A stretch of 64,000 nt of DNA from Acidobacteria bacterium UBA2161 (GTDB lineage: Bacteria > Acidobacteriota > Vicinamibacteria > Vicinamibacterales > UBA823), in contig DCWN01000017.1 of assembly GCA_002328835.1 (NCBI GenBank), positions 8,747 through 72,746 on the forward strand, written 5' to 3'. Below, piece after piece: positions 16,433 through 25,086 of the stretch. The translations under genes and the position numbers were made by a program. The notes beneath the pieces were generated by a model. The model was given only the letters and a program-made list of their open reading frames with translations, had not been told where the DNA came from and did not search any database. Position 1 is the first letter of the stretch, and each line of letters starts with the position of its first letter.

Positions 16433-16879
16433 TCACGTATCGAGGCGACCTGACGAGTCGTCGACGACCGCGACGGCGTCGAACCCCGAACGATCGTCGT
16501 GGAGCCGCCAGGCCGTGAGGTCGGTGGGCTCGCCATCCCGCACCGACACGATGACGTAGACGAAGGCCGGCCACGCGTGGTCGAGATCGTGCTGCGACGG
16601 CTGGGCTGGATGGTCGGGGTGCGAGTGATAGAACCCGAGCAGTTCCGCCCGCGCCGCGGCAGCATGGGCTTCGGCGGCACGGTAGTCATCTGGGCGCACC
16701 AGGAAGCGGCGCCGCGGCCCCTCATCGGTCGTGTTCGGCAGGGCCAGCGCCTCGACAACCGCGTCGCCGCGCCCGATCAGCGCGCCGCAGCATTCGTGCG
16801 GATAGGCCTCCCGGCCATGCCTACGGATCCCGGTGTCGGCCTCGGCGCACAACACCAGCGTGGGTCGCGTGCTCTTCAC
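16433..16879 (-). CDS. mec: JAMM/MPN metalloprotease, Mec+-like
   Basis: Zn isopeptidase of the type that releases cysteine from CysO-cysteine in mycobacteria. 148 residues from GTG 16879. Complete JAMM signature: Glu29 (PHECCG), then His85-x-His87-x7-Ser95-x2-Asp98 (FYHSHPDHPAQPSQHD). It sits between cysM and the ubiquitin-like::E1 fusion, the same trio as mycobacterial mec-cysO-cysM but with cysO moved into the E1 gene. It might also cut after Gly91 of that fusion to expose the carrier's C-terminus (inference). Confidence 0.9.
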   Translation of the reverse strand: MKSTRPTLVLCAEADTGIRRHGREAYPHECCGALIGRGDAVVEALALPNTTDEGPRRRFLVRPDDYRAAEAHAAAARAELLGFYHSHPDHPAQPSQHDLDHAWPAFVYVIVSVRDGEPTDLTAWRLHDDRSGFDAVAVVDDSSGRLDT

Positions 16880-16912
16880 CAGTCGCTGGCCAGCCTCTCT
16901 TCCGCCGCCATC

Positions 16913-18250
16913 CTATTCGGCGTCGGTGACAAAGCCCTTCTCTCGCCAGGCGAGCATCCCGCCGGTGATGCTGCGCACGGTGCGATAGCCGAGCGACTGG
17001 AGAAACAGCACGCCGGACAGCGAGGAGTTCCCGCGCTGGCAGACGGTGAAGATCGGCGCATCGAGATCGTCGGGAAGGCCGGCGTAATTCTCGCCCAGCA
17101 CCGCGATCGGCCTGCTGACGGCACTCGGGATGTGCGCCTCCTGGTACTCGTCGCTTGGGCGCACATCCAGCACGAACGGCCTGCCCACCTGCCACTGCTC
17201 GTGGGCGGCGTCGACGTCGATGGTCAGGTCGGCGTTGCCCCGCACATTCTCCACCATCGTGTCGAGCAGCGCGTCGCGTGGGGCCGCGGGCTTCGCCGCG
17301 CCAGGCTCGAGACCCGGCAGATACTTCACAACCGAGGATGCGTACTTGAACGCGCTGTCGGGGAAAATGACCACGACCACATGGCCCGGCTCGTCAGGGA
17401 CCAGCTCGAACGCCCCTGCAAGGGCCATGGCCGAGCTTGGCCCCGCGATGATGCTCTCCTCCCGGTTCAGGCGGAGACACAGCTCGAACGCCGCCTGGTT
17501 CTGAACCTCGGCTAGACCGTCGTACTCCGCCGGACGAAACAGCTGAGTCTGCTGGAGCTGGCGAAGACTTCGCACGCCAGGGATGTCATGGCCCTCGGCC
17601 GGATGCACACCGAGGACTTTGAGCGCGGAGCGCTGCTCCTTGAGAAAGCGCCCTGTCCCGGTAATGGTGCCGCATGTGCCCAGACCCGCAACGAAATGCG
17701 TGACCGTCCCTTCCGTCTGGCGCCAGATCTCCGGTCCTGTCGTCTTGTAGTGCGCGTCGGGATTCGCCTCGTTGACGTACTGGTTCAGCATGTGGAACCC
17801 GGGACGCTCGGCCATCTCCATCGCCATGGCAATGGCGCCCTCGGGTGCGCCAGGCGCCGGGCACAGAGCATCTTCGAGCTCGATCACCTCGGCGCCAAAG
17901 AACCTGAGCATGGTGCGCTTCTCGAGCGGTATCTCGACGGAGAGCGGCGTCGTCAGTGTGTAGCCCTTCGCGTTGGCGATCATGGCGAGGGCCATGCCGG
18001 TGTTGCCCGAGGTGGGCTCGACCAGCTTCTGACCCGCCTGCACCGTGAGACGAGCTTCGCCGTCGGCAACCAGATTGGCCGCCACCCGATCCTTGACTGC
18101 GCCAAACGGGTTGTACCACTCGAGCTTGGCGTAGACCTGAGTGTCCCGGAACGGCACGACCCGGTTCAGGCGCACCAACGGCGTGGGATTGTCGGCACTC
18201 GAGAGGAGGCCGAGAATGGAGTCGTGGACGCGCAGCGCGGGGTCGTTCAT
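16913..18250 (-). CDS. cysM: O-phosphoserine/O-acetylserine sulfhydrylase :: rhodanese fusion (CysM-like)
   Basis: 445 residues. Residues 1-310 are a type II fold PLP cysteine synthase: PLP lysine K53 in FGAVKDRV, substrate loop PTSGNTGMALA, and the glycine loop GLGTCGTITGTGRFLKEQ. Residues about 335-445 are a rhodanese domain with active cysteine near 402 (VCQRGNSS). Its neighbours suggest the sulfur source is a protein thiocarboxylate, as for mycobacterial CysM with CysO, rather than free sulfide. ATG 18250 abuts AGGAG. It is transcribed from a near-consensus promoter covered by an IscR-like operator. Confidence 0.92.
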   Translation of the reverse strand: MNDPALRVHDSILGLLSSADNPTPLVRLNRVVPFRDTQVYAKLEWYNPFGAVKDRVAANLVADGEARLTVQAGQKLVEPTSGNTGMALAMIANAKGYTLTTPLSVEIPLEKRTMLRFFGAEVIELEDALCPAPGAPEGAIAMAMEMAERPGFHMLNQYVNEANPDAHYKTTGPEIWRQTEGTVTHFVAGLGTCGTITGTGRFLKEQRSALKVLGVHPAEGHDIPGVRSLRQLQQTQLFRPAEYDGLAEVQNQAAFELCLRLNREESIIAGPSSAMALAGAFELVPDEPGHVVVVIFPDSAFKYASSVVKYLPGLEPGAAKPAAPRDALLDTMVENVRGNADLTIDVDAAHEQWQVGRPFVLDVRPSDEYQEAHIPSAVSRPIAVLGENYAGLPDDLDAPIFTVCQRGNSSLSGVLFLQSLGYRTVRSITGGMLAWREKGFVTDAE

Positions 18251-18371
18251 CTCCTGGCTGATCCTCGAATGAACACGGCCCCGTCGAAGAGGCGGAGCCG
18301 GGTCGGCGGCGTCTCTCCGATCAGATCGGAGATGAACCTCCGCTGTTCACGGGGCGAGACGGGACTCACGA

Positions 18372-18423
18372 ATATACGACCGATATAGTCCGAATTATAG
18401 AAACCTGGTCTGCCGGCTGTCAA
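18372..18423 (-). promoter_or_regulatory. cysM promoter, perfect consensus boxes, with GAC-N7-GTC operator
   Basis: Minus strand: -35 TTGACA (18418-18423), 18-base spacer, -10 TATAAT (18394-18399), both exact consensus. Immediately over and downstream of the -10 is GAC-CGATATA-GTC (18378-18390) in a longer AT-rich inverted repeat. It shares 10 of 14 core positions with the iscR operator at 14890-14916. This predicts a strong promoter repressed by the Rrf2 protein when clusters are plentiful. The remaining leader (18251-18371) shows nothing else clear. Confidence 0.75.
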
Positions 18424-18479
18424 CGGAGCGCTGCGGCGCGGTCTGCGAGCCCGAACGCGAGGCCGAAGGACGGGCCGGT

Positions 18480-18509
18480 TTGACAGGCTCTCGTTCGAGT
18501 CCGTACGCT
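18480..18509 (+). promoter_or_regulatory. Promoter of the haem-type TonB receptor (possibly leaderless)
   Basis: TTGACA (18480-18485), an 18-base spacer, then TACGCT (18504-18509). The ATG follows only 7 bases after the -10, where transcription would start, and no Shine-Dalgarno precedes it. A leaderless mRNA is the direct reading; an unseen upstream promoter is the alternative. Confidence 0.45.
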
Positions 18510-18516
18510 AGACTGA

Positions 18517-21156
18517 ATGTCGTTCGTGCAGGTGGTCGCGCTGTGGGCGACGGCCACCAGCTTCGGTCTCGCATCCCAGCCAGCCAACCGCACCCTCTCG
18601 GGCTCGGTCGAAGACTTGCTTGGCGGCACGGTTCCCGCCGCGAGCGTGACCGTGATCTGCGGTGATCGAGTCGCGCGGGCGGTGGCGGATGACCGGGGGC
18701 GATTCGACATCGCCGACCTCCCCGCTCGATCGTGCTTCGTCGTGGCCGAGCGCGAGCTGTTCACGGCAGCCAGCGTCGACGTCGATCTCTCGAACGGCTC
18801 CGTGACCGATCTCCTGCTCACGCTCTCGGTGGCGGGTCCCGAGACCGAGGTGGTGGTCACGCCGGCGCGCGGCGCCGCCGAGCAGGCGTTCGACGTCCCC
18901 GAGGCCGTCGCGGTGACGACGCGCGAGGAGATCGAGTCACGACCGAACCAGATTCTGCCTCAAGTCCTCCGCGAGGAACCCGGCGTGCTGGTGCAGCAAA
19001 CGACGACGGCCCAGGGCTCTCCGTTCATCCGCGGCTTCAGCGCCCAGCGGATCGTCTACCTGATGGACGGCATCAGGTTCAATACGTCGACCTTCAGGGC
19101 CGGCGCGACGCAGTATCTCGGGTGGATCAACCCGGCGCTGGTCGACAGGATGGAGGTCGTCCGCGGCCCCTCCTCGGTGCAGTACGGCAGCGACGCGCTC
19201 GGCGGCACCATCAACGTACTGAGCCTGCAGCCGCCCCGCGAACCGACCGGGACCCAGGTGAGCGGTGTGCTGGAGGGCGGGTTCGGGTCGGCCGACTTGA
19301 GCGGGAGCGGCGACGCGACGGTCCTCGTGCAGGACCGCGCCTGGGCAGTCCGGTTCGGTGGCTCGACCCAGCGGGTCGGCGAACTGCGAACCGGCCGCGG
19401 CCGCGATTCGCACTCGGCCCTGACGCGCTTTCTCGGGCTGCCGTCCGAGACGTTCTACGAGAGCCTGCCCGACACTGATTTCTCCCAGACCGGCGCCTAC
19501 GTCGCGGCGACGGTCGATGCCGGCGACGGCGCGACCTTCGATGCGGTCTACCTCCACGAGGATCAGTTCGGGGTCAGCCGATACGACCGACTTCTCGGCG
19601 GCGACGGCCGTCACCGGAGCGAGTTCGAACCGCAGCGTCTCGACTTCGGCTACGCGCGCTATCAACGCGGACGGACCGGCTGGCTCGACGGACTGTCGAC
19701 CACCGTCTCGCTGAACCGCCAGCAGGACGACCGGCTCGAGCAGAGCCGCCGCGACACCGCGATCGATCGCCAGGATGGCCGCGTCCTCGCCATCGGGTAC
19801 CAGGCGCAGGGCACGCGGCTGGTGGGCGGGCGGCACGCGCTGACGTTCGGCGGTGAGGTGTACGACGAGTACATCGCGGCCGACCGTACCCTGGAGGATC
19901 CGGGCAGCGGCCTGCCCATGGCGGTTCGTCCGCGGATTCCCGACGGGACGCGATACACGAGCACCGGTCTGTTCGTTCAGACCGCCTCCGAGATCGTGCC
20001 GGGGCGACTGACGCTCCGGACCGGCCTTCGCCACGGATACTTCCTGTTCCGGACGCAACCAGACGCCGACCTCGACGTCGGCGCGGAGCGCATTCCGTCG
20101 AGCGCGCTGACCTTTCACACCGGTGCGGTCGTCGGTGTCAGCAACGCGGTCAACGCCACGTTCACCGTCAGCCGAGGCTTCCGGGCGGCCAACGCCTTCG
20201 ACCTGGGTGCGATCGGCATCAGCGGCGGCGGCTTCGAGGTCACGCCCCAGGCGGCGGGCAATCTGGGCGGCCTCATTGGCGGCACCGACGGCGCTGACGC
20301 GATCTCCACCGGCATGCCGGTCGACGATCTCGGGCCGGAATCCGGGATCGCCATCGAGGGCGGGCTCAAGCTCAGGACGCGGCGCGCCTCGGCGTCGTTG
20401 ACGCTCTTCGACCTGGAGATGCGCGACATCATTCAGCGCCGGACGGCGATCTTCTCCACGCCGCTCGTCGGCGCCACGATCGCCGGCTTCACCGTCGTCC
20501 GGCAGGATGCGAGCGGGCGGGCGTTCGTCGACGAGGACCCGCGGCCGATCGTCACGAGGGTCAACGTCGACCGAGCGCGGGTGCTCGGCTTGGAAGGCGA
20601 CGCTCAGGTGCGTGTCGCACCGGATTGGCTGGTCGCCGGGTACTTCTCACTGGTGAACGGACGTGAAACGGACAGCGACCTCTATCTTCGGCGGATGCCG
20701 CCGCCGCTCGGCGGAGCCCGGCTCCGGTGGGAGCCGGCCGGCCGACGTCACTGGGTCGAGGGCATCGTGAACTTCGCGTTCGCGCAGACCCGGCTCAGCC
20801 CGGGGGACCTGACCGACGCGCGGATCGGCGGCTGGCGCACGCGCGCGTCGATCGCCGAGTTCTTCAACAACGGGGCCACCGACCTCGGCCTGGTGGCGGA
20901 CGGACGGTTGACCGCAACCGGTGAAACGTTAGAGCAGGTGCAGACGCGCATCCTTGGCGATGCGGTCGGCACGGCGCTGTTCGAGGAAACCCCGGGATTC
21001 CTGGCGGTGGGCGCGCGAGCCGGCTGGCAGGTCCATCCGCGGCTGTCACTGACGCTCATCGCCGAGAATCTCACGGACCGCAACTACCGCTGGCACGGCT
21101 CGGGCGTCGACGGACCTGGTCTGCACCTCCAGATCAGGACCCGCTACAGCTTCTGA
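18517..21156 (+). CDS. TonB-dependent receptor, haemoglobin/haem type
   Basis: Outer-membrane receptor, 879 residues. Signal peptide 1-20 (VVALWATATSFGLAS), carboxypeptidase-regulatory-like domain (about 25-110), plug (about 120-250: IRGFSAQRIVYLMDGIRFN, MEVVRGPSSVQYGSDALGG), then the barrel. Within the barrel SRGFRAANAFDLG resembles the FRAP box of haem/haemoglobin receptors, followed by PESGIAIEGGLKLR at the place of the NPNL-type segment. It ends in RYSF with the terminal aromatic of outer-membrane barrels. It is divergent from cysM, with about 265 bases between starts. Substrate is inferred from the barrel motif only. Confidence 0.85.
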   Translation: MSFVQVVALWATATSFGLASQPANRTLSGSVEDLLGGTVPAASVTVICGDRVARAVADDRGRFDIADLPARSCFVVAERELFTAASVDVDLSNGSVTDLLLTLSVAGPETEVVVTPARGAAEQAFDVPEAVAVTTREEIESRPNQILPQVLREEPGVLVQQTTTAQGSPFIRGFSAQRIVYLMDGIRFNTSTFRAGATQYLGWINPALVDRMEVVRGPSSVQYGSDALGGTINVLSLQPPREPTGTQVSGVLEGGFGSADLSGSGDATVLVQDRAWAVRFGGSTQRVGELRTGRGRDSHSALTRFLGLPSETFYESLPDTDFSQTGAYVAATVDAGDGATFDAVYLHEDQFGVSRYDRLLGGDGRHRSEFEPQRLDFGYARYQRGRTGWLDGLSTTVSLNRQQDDRLEQSRRDTAIDRQDGRVLAIGYQAQGTRLVGGRHALTFGGEVYDEYIAADRTLEDPGSGLPMAVRPRIPDGTRYTSTGLFVQTASEIVPGRLTLRTGLRHGYFLFRTQPDADLDVGAERIPSSALTFHTGAVVGVSNAVNATFTVSRGFRAANAFDLGAIGISGGGFEVTPQAAGNLGGLIGGTDGADAISTGMPVDDLGPESGIAIEGGLKLRTRRASASLTLFDLEMRDIIQRRTAIFSTPLVGATIAGFTVVRQDASGRAFVDEDPRPIVTRVNVDRARVLGLEGDAQVRVAPDWLVAGYFSLVNGRETDSDLYLRRMPPPLGGARLRWEPAGRRHWVEGIVNFAFAQTRLSPGDLTDARIGGWRTRASIAEFFNNGATDLGLVADGRLTATGETLEQVQTRILGDAVGTALFEETPGFLAVGARAGWQVHPRLSLTLIAENLTDRNYRWHGSGVDGPGLHLQIRTRYSF

Positions 21157-21184
21157 CGTTCGGTAGCGCCGGCGGCCGCACGCC

Positions 21185-22549
21185 TCAGGACTTGTCGAGA
21201 TCGGTGAACAGACGCGGGGCCTGCTCGATCGGTTCGACCGTCGGGATATCGTCGCCGCTCGCGGCCCCGAGTTCCTTGAACCGGCGCGCCGCCGGGAACA
21301 CGCGGTTCTCCATCGACCCGACCGCGCGGTTGTGCGCCGCCACAGCCTTGCCGAGCGCCCTGCCCACCTCCTCGACATGGTCGGCCAGCGTCCGGACGCG
21401 CTCGTAGAGTTGGCGGCCCAGCGCACTGATCGCCTGCGCGTTCTCCGCAATCTGCTCCTGGCGCCACCCATAGGCGACGGCCTTGAGCACGGCGATCAGG
21501 GTGGTTGGTGTCGCCATGACAACCTGGCGTGCCATCCCATCCTCGAGCAGCGCGTGGTCGACCTCGCTCGCCGCGGCGAACAGTGATTCCCCCGGAACGA
21601 ACATCACGACGAACTCCGGGGTTTGCGGTAGCTGCTCCCAGTAGGACTTGGCGGCCAACTGCGTCATGTGGGTCCGCAACTGCTGCGCGTGACGCGCGAG
21701 CGCATCGCGCCGGTGATCCTCGTCCTCGGCCTCGAGCGCATCGAGATAGGCGTCGAGCGGCACCTTCGAGTCGACGACAACCGATCGATTGTCCGGCAGT
21801 CGCACGAGCAGATCGGGCCGGAGCCGTCCATCATCGCCGCTGATCGTAACCTGGGGCTCGTAGTCGCAGTGCGCCGCCATGCCGGCTAGCTCGACGACGC
21901 GGTGCAAGGTCATCTCACCCCACCGGCCGCGGACGTGCGGGGTGCGAAGTGCCTTGACGAGATTACCGGTTTCGCGCTGCAGCTGGCCCTGGGACGCGCT
22001 CAGGTGTTTCAGTTGCTCTTCCAGCCCGCCGAAGGTTCGCTGCCGCGTCTCCTCCATCGCCGTGATCTGCTGTTCGTACCGCTTCAGCGTCTCCTGAATC
22101 GGTCGAATGAGCCCATCGATCGCCTCCTGGCGCTTGCCGACGTCGCCCTTGGTCTCGGCTACGATCGACTCGAACGACTGCTTCGCCAGATCGAGAAACG
22201 ATTGATTGTTGCTCTTGAGCGCATCCGCGCTGAGCGCGCGGAACGTGTCGGTCAGGCGCGTCGTCGTCTCCTCGACCAGCCGCTGCTGGTCGCGCAATCC
22301 TTCCCGCGCCTGGTCGAGCCGCGTCTGGGCCTCCGTGCGCGCGCGCGCTTCATCCTCCAGCGTCTTGCGCAACGCTTCGAGCTGGCCATCCTTGTCGGCG
22401 AGCTGTCGGCGCAGCTCGTCCCGAATCCCCTCGGCCGACCGCGCGCGAGCTTCGAGCTCGGCATCCGTCGTGCGCGCACGCGTCGCGAGGAGCCAGGCCA
22501 CGCCGCCCCCTAGGAGCGCGGCGACGACGGCAACCGTGATTTCAGTCAT
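21185..22549 (-). CDS. rmuC: DNA recombination protein RmuC
   Basis: 454 residues: an N-terminal membrane anchor (VAVVAALLGGGVAWLLA, 5-21), a long coiled coil (about 30-190), and the RmuC nuclease-like core. The core contains GRWGEMTLHRVVELAGM, RPDLLVRLP, VVVDSKVPLDAY and PTTLIAVLKAVAYGWRQE. The family limits inversions and rearrangements between short repeats; the core is related to PD-(D/E)XK nucleases. ATG 22549 opens at the anchor; the longer frame upstream is not conserved. Convergent with the TonB receptor. Confidence 0.9.
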   Translation of the reverse strand: MTEITVAVVAALLGGGVAWLLATRARTTDAELEARARSAEGIRDELRRQLADKDGQLEALRKTLEDEARARTEAQTRLDQAREGLRDQQRLVEETTTRLTDTFRALSADALKSNNQSFLDLAKQSFESIVAETKGDVGKRQEAIDGLIRPIQETLKRYEQQITAMEETRQRTFGGLEEQLKHLSASQGQLQRETGNLVKALRTPHVRGRWGEMTLHRVVELAGMAAHCDYEPQVTISGDDGRLRPDLLVRLPDNRSVVVDSKVPLDAYLDALEAEDEDHRRDALARHAQQLRTHMTQLAAKSYWEQLPQTPEFVVMFVPGESLFAAASEVDHALLEDGMARQVVMATPTTLIAVLKAVAYGWRQEQIAENAQAISALGRQLYERVRTLADHVEEVGRALGKAVAAHNRAVGSMENRVFPAARRFKELGAASGDDIPTVEPIEQAPRLFTDLDKS

Positions 22550-22657
22550 GCGAGGATGCGGGTGGGCCGGAGCCGGCCTGCGCCTGCAGTAACATGGCGC
22601 GACCGATGCCCGGGACGGCCCCAGCATACCGCAAAGGCCGGCGCGGGGCCGTGCGCC

Positions 22658-23773
22658 ATGCCCATGCGTGATGTCTCGACGTTCGAGCTCGTCCTGGTCG
22701 GCTTCGGCCACGTCGGGCGCCGCTTCGCGTCACTGCTGGCGGAATGTCGTGAACAGCTAGAACGCGACGACCACCTCGCGTGTCGCGTCGTCGGCGTGGC
22801 GACCGGGCGCCATGGCCTGGCCATCGATCTCGACGGCCTCGATCTCGGAGTCGCCACCGACCTCGTGGCGTCGGGCGGCTCGCTCGCCACACTGCACGAC
22901 CCCGACACGGGAGCACCGCCGGCCGACACCCAGGCCCTGATCGCACGCCTAGCCGACCTCGGGCAGGGTCGCCCGCGGATCGTCGTCGAGACCACGACCC
23001 TCGACGTGGCCTCGGGCGAGCCGGCGCTGAGTCACGTCCGAGCGGCGATCGCCTCGGGCGCCCACGTCGTCACGGCCAACAAGGGGCCAGCCGCCGTCGC
23101 CTACGCGGAGATCAGCGCCGCGGCCGACGCCGCCGGCGTCCGGTTTCTCACCGAGAGCGCCGTGCTCGACGGCATCCCGATCCTCAACCTCGCTCGCGAA
23201 ACCCTGCCCGCCGTCCGGATCATCGGCTTCCGCGGCGTGGTCAACTGGACGACGAATCACATCCTGGCCGCGATGGAGCAAGGCGGCGACGCGGACGAGG
23301 CGCTCGCAGCGATGCAGGCGGAGGGCTTCGCCGAAGCCGACGCATCGCTCGACGTAGAGGGCTGGGACGCGGCCGCGAAGACCGCTGTCCTCGTCAACGT
23401 GGTGATGGGTGGTCGCACGACGCCGGCCGCCGTCGAGCGAACAGGAATCGGCGGCCTCATCGGCGAACGCGTCCGCGATGCGGTCCGCCGAGGCAAGCGG
23501 GTGAAGCTCGTGGCGGCGGCGGCGCGCCACGGCGACACGATCGCCGCGGCGGTCGCGCCGGTCGAGCTGAACGCCACCGATCCGCTAGCACAGCTCGATG
23601 GCCAGTCGAATGCGATCGTACTGGCGACCGATCTGCTGGGAGAGATCGTCATCACCCAACGCGACGGCGGGTTGACCCAGACCGCCTACGGGCTGCTCGC
23701 GGACCTCATCACGATTCGGCGGTCACTCTCACCCGACAGGCCGGCGCCCGGCACGAGCCTGGGTAGACGATAA
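22658..23773 (+). CDS. hom: Homoserine dehydrogenase
   Basis: Reduces aspartate semialdehyde to homoserine for threonine and methionine synthesis. 371 residues. NAD(P) loop LVGFGHVGRRF near the N-terminus, GAHVVTANKGPAA, then the catalytic region GFRGVVNWTTNHIL and EADASLDVEGWDAAAK with the conserved Asp and Lys. No ACT domain, so no obvious feedback site. ATG 22658 or 22664 fits the family start; the open frame extends upstream only as antisense to the rmuC leader. The CoA-transferase gene follows after 19 bases. Confidence 0.9.
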   Translation: MPMRDVSTFELVLVGFGHVGRRFASLLAECREQLERDDHLACRVVGVATGRHGLAIDLDGLDLGVATDLVASGGSLATLHDPDTGAPPADTQALIARLADLGQGRPRIVVETTTLDVASGEPALSHVRAAIASGAHVVTANKGPAAVAYAEISAAADAAGVRFLTESAVLDGIPILNLARETLPAVRIIGFRGVVNWTTNHILAAMEQGGDADEALAAMQAEGFAEADASLDVEGWDAAAKTAVLVNVVMGGRTTPAAVERTGIGGLIGERVRDAVRRGKRVKLVAAAARHGDTIAAAVAPVELNATDPLAQLDGQSNAIVLATDLLGEIVITQRDGGLTQTAYGLLADLITIRRSLSPDRPAPGTSLGRR

Positions 23774-23792
23774 TGGTGCTCCGATACGATCC

Positions 23793-25004
23793 ATGAACAG
23801 TTCACCGACCGCATCTCCGGGCCCCCTCGACGGCGTGACCGTCCTCGATCTGACCCGCGTCCTCTCGGGCCCGTACTGCACGATGATGCTGGCGGACATG
23901 GGCGCCCGGGTCGTCAAGATCGAACACCCTCAGCGGGGCGACGACACGCGCGCCTGGGGGCCGCCGTTCGTGAACGGCGAGAGCGGCTACTTCCTGAGCG
24001 TTAACCGGAACAAGGAAAGCGTCACCATCGATTTCAAGACGGCCGATGGTCGACGGCTCCTCGACGCCTTGATCGACCGGGCCGATGTCCTGGTCGAGAA
24101 CTTCCGTCCCGGCACGCTCGCCCGGCAAGGGTTGGGCTACGCCGACCTCTCCGCAACACATCCACGACTGATCTACACCTCGGTGTCCGGATTCGGCCAG
24201 ACCGGACCACGTCGTGAAGAACCCGGCTACGACGCCGTCGTGCAGGCCGAGGGCGGGCTCATGAGCATCACCGGCGACGCCGACGGGCCGGGCTATCGAC
24301 TCGGCGTGGCCATCGCCGACATCACGGCCGGCATGTTCGCTGCGTACGGCACGTCGGTCGCGCTGTTCGCCCGGCGCGAGAGCGGCCAGGGCCAGCACGT
24401 CGACGTCGCCCTGCTCGATTCGGTGGCCGCGCTGCTGACCTATCAAGCCGGGATCCACTTCGCGACCGGCGAGGCGCCGAAGCGGATGGGGAACCGCCAT
24501 CCGACCATCACGCCCTACGAGACCTTTACGGCCGCCGATGGCGACTTCGTGCTCGCCGTTGGCAACGATGCGCTGTGGAAGAAGTTCTGTGACGTGGCCG
24601 GGCTCGAGTCGATCGTCGCCGATCCGAGGTTTGCGACCAACCGCGCCCGGGTGACCGCCTACGACGAACTGCGCCCGCTGCTGGAGGAGCTGTTCCGCAC
24701 ACGGCCACGTACGGCCTGGATCGACGAACTGAAGGCCGCCGGCATCCCCTGTGGCGCCGTCCGGGATGTCGGCCAGGTGCTGGGCGACCCGCAGCTCGCC
24801 GCGCGCGAGATGGTCGCGGAACTCGATCATGCGGTCGCCGGCGCGATCCGCGTGCTGGGGGTTCCGGCGAAGCTCTCCGCCACACCCGGCCAGGTGAAGA
24901 CGCCACCCCCCGCGCTCGGCCAGCACACCGATGCGGTGCTCGAAGAATTGCTCGGGATCGACCAGGCCGAACGGACCCGCCTCCGCGCCGCCGGCGCGAT
25001 TTGA
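23793..25004 (+). CDS. CoA transferase, family III (CaiB/BaiF)
   Basis: Moves CoA between carboxylic acids through an aspartyl thioester. 403 residues. LDGVTVLDLTRVLSGPYCTMMLADMGA at the N-terminus, VKIEHPQRGDDTR, NRNKESVTIDFK, and catalytic Asp in GYDAVVQAEGG (about residue 150). Substrates cannot be told: formyl-CoA, carnitine and succinyl-benzylsuccinate members share these motifs. It follows hom by 19 bases, but no pathway link is evident. Confidence 0.88.
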   Translation: MNSSPTASPGPLDGVTVLDLTRVLSGPYCTMMLADMGARVVKIEHPQRGDDTRAWGPPFVNGESGYFLSVNRNKESVTIDFKTADGRRLLDALIDRADVLVENFRPGTLARQGLGYADLSATHPRLIYTSVSGFGQTGPRREEPGYDAVVQAEGGLMSITGDADGPGYRLGVAIADITAGMFAAYGTSVALFARRESGQGQHVDVALLDSVAALLTYQAGIHFATGEAPKRMGNRHPTITPYETFTAADGDFVLAVGNDALWKKFCDVAGLESIVADPRFATNRARVTAYDELRPLLEELFRTRPRTAWIDELKAAGIPCGAVRDVGQVLGDPQLAAREMVAELDHAVAGAIRVLGVPAKLSATPGQVKTPPPALGQHTDAVLEELLGIDQAERTRLRAAGAI

Positions 25005-25086
25005 GACGGCAGTTCATTGACCCGCGGGGGGGGCGGTCCGGCGCCACCCGCTCGCGGACAAGCCGAGCCGCAGGCGTGAGCCCCGT

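Noticed and set aside
18251..18516. Possible small RNA gene or riboswitch in the cysM/TonB receptor intergenic region
   Set aside because: Beyond the two promoters and the operator I see no conserved riboswitch core or strong terminator.
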